From Sorangium aterium (GTDB lineage Bacteria; Myxococcota_A; Polyangia; Polyangiales; Polyangiaceae): DNA of 64,000 nucleotides. The first letter of the stretch is position 1, and each line of letters begins with the position of its first letter. A model generated the notes under the pieces. The model was not told the origin of the DNA. It saw only the letters and a program-made list of their open reading frames with translations, and made no database searches. Shown here piece by piece: positions 62,445 through 64,000 of the stretch. The stretch covers positions 1,674,001 through 1,738,000 of the forward strand of contig NZ_JAQNDK010000002.1 in the NCBI RefSeq assembly GCF_028368935.1. Direction: 5' to 3'. A program made the position numbers and the translations under genes.

Positions 62445-63086
62445 ATGATCGCCATCGTCAATCCAGAGCTGGATCGCTACGTTCACGACCACTCCGAGCC
62501 GCCTCCCGCGCTCCTCGACGAGCTGCGCGAGTTCACCCTCGCCCATGAGCCGAGGGCGGTCATGCAGGTCGGGCGGGTCGAAGGCGCCCTGCTCAGGATG
62601 CTGGTCGCGCTCATTCAGGCGCGCCGGGTGCTCGAGATCGGCACGTTCACCGGTTACTCGGCGCTCAGCATGGCCGAGGCGCTCCCGCCGGACGGCGAGC
62701 TCATCACGTGCGATCGCGACCCCGAAGTGGCCCGCATCGCCCGATCGTTCTTCGACCGCAGCGAGCACGGCGGGAAGATCCGGATCGCGCTCGGCGACGC
62801 GCTCGCCACCCTCCGCGCCATGCCGGCGAGCCCGGCCTTCGATCTCGTGTTCATCGACGCCGACAAGGAGCGGTATCCGGCCTACTACGAGGAGGCCCTC
62901 CCGCGCCTCCGCCGCGGCGGGCTGATCGTCGCCGACAACACCCTCTGGAGCGGCGAGGTCCTCGCCCCCGAGAGCGCCGACGGCCGCGCCATCGCCGCCT
63001 TCAACGATCTCGTCTTCCGCGATCCCCGGGTCGAGAAGGTCATGCTCACCGTGCGCGACGGGGTGACGCTCGCGCGCAAGCGCTGA
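62445..63086 (+). CDS. SAM-dependent O-methyltransferase (caffeoyl-CoA OMT-like)
   Basis: This 213-aa protein has a full Methyltransf_3 pattern: motif I VLEIGTFTGYSALSMAEALP (about 66-85), an acidic residue ending strand 2 (LITCDRDPE), DLVFIDADKERYPAYYE with the metal-binding Asp pair, and GGLIVADNTLWSGEV with the third ligand (DN). It should be a divalent-cation-dependent methyltransferase of small catechol-like or related hydroxyls; the substrate is unknown. It starts at ATG 62445. It precedes coaX by about 100 nt with no functional tie. Confidence 0.9.
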   Translation: MIAIVNPELDRYVHDHSEPPPALLDELREFTLAHEPRAVMQVGRVEGALLRMLVALIQARRVLEIGTFTGYSALSMAEALPPDGELITCDRDPEVARIARSFFDRSEHGGKIRIALGDALATLRAMPASPAFDLVFIDADKERYPAYYEEALPRLRRGGLIVADNTLWSGEVLAPESADGRAIAAFNDLVFRDPRVEKVMLTVRDGVTLARKR

Positions 63087-63188
63087 AGGCCGGGCGCGCG
63101 CGGGCGTGCGGCAGCGCGCCGCGAGCGCCGGCGGCGCGTCCGAAATCCTGGCAGGATCCCGGGCGCGCGGCGCTAGAGTCGCGCCAGC

Positions 63189-64000
<812 letters not shown>

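Overview
The window is very GC-rich chromosomal DNA with strong G/C preference at third codon positions. The gene content points to a large-genome myxobacterium of the Sorangium/Polyangium type: Hanks-type Ser/Thr kinases paired with PEGA-like partners, many lipoproteins with Gly/Ala-rich linkers behind the lipobox, an orphan VgrG island, an ECF sigma factor with a membrane extension, and a giant TPR protein. This assignment is an inference from gene content. The high GC leaves long spurious open frames on both strands, so only frames with recognisable domains, start/stop coupling or sensible codon use are called here.

Layout. 1-2173 (minus): a cobalt uptake operon cbiM-cbiN-like-cbiQ-cbiO behind a complete cobalamin riboswitch. 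2174-3341: about 1.1 kb with no convincing gene but a strong hairpin terminator. 3342-5598 (minus): enoyl-CoA hydratase and 3-hydroxyacyl-CoA dehydrogenase, separated by a long inverted repeat. 5829-18076 (plus): a roughly 3,750-residue TPR protein followed by a class IV aminotransferase. 18228-19061: a beta-rich lipoprotein. 19175-23045 (minus): a Pro/Arg/Asp-repeat protein, RidA, RecR and YbaB; dnaX (23557-25947) is transcribed divergently from ybaB.

26017-30243 (minus) is the most unusual part. It holds a 40-codon ORF, two radical SAM enzymes, a methyltransferase, a P-loop NTPase and a Uma2-type protein. The genes from the first radical SAM to the methyltransferase overlap by 4-nt start/stop motifs. 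This looks like a candidate peptide-modification (RiPP-like) or small-molecule locus. Next to it lie an orphan CRISPR array (six repeats) and an IS1380-type element whose transposase has an in-frame TAG.

32899-41125 (plus): a GDSL/SGNH lipoprotein, then an orphan type VI secretion island made of a VgrG with a peptidoglycan-binding tail, an unknown 705-aa candidate effector, a Cys-rich Sel1-repeat lipoprotein (candidate immunity) and a 193-aa accessory protein, the last three coupled by ATGA overlaps. 41216-42579 (minus): a second Uma2 protein and an OB-fold-like lipoprotein. 42976-45641 (plus): an ECF sigma factor with a transmembrane and periplasmic extension, coupled to an envelope protein. 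45790-48145: a Cys-rich lipoprotein and a gene of unknown function flanked by a duplicated fragment of the neighbouring histidine kinase. 48226-52993 (minus): the histidine kinase, a TPR/PEGA-like protein and a Ser/Thr kinase. 53452-56871: a DUF2126 transglutaminase-like protein. 57267 to the end: small lipoproteins, a lipoprotein with an HExxH motif, a protoglobin, an SDR, an O-methyltransferase and the start of coaX, which runs off the window.

No tRNA, rRNA or complete prophage was recognised.
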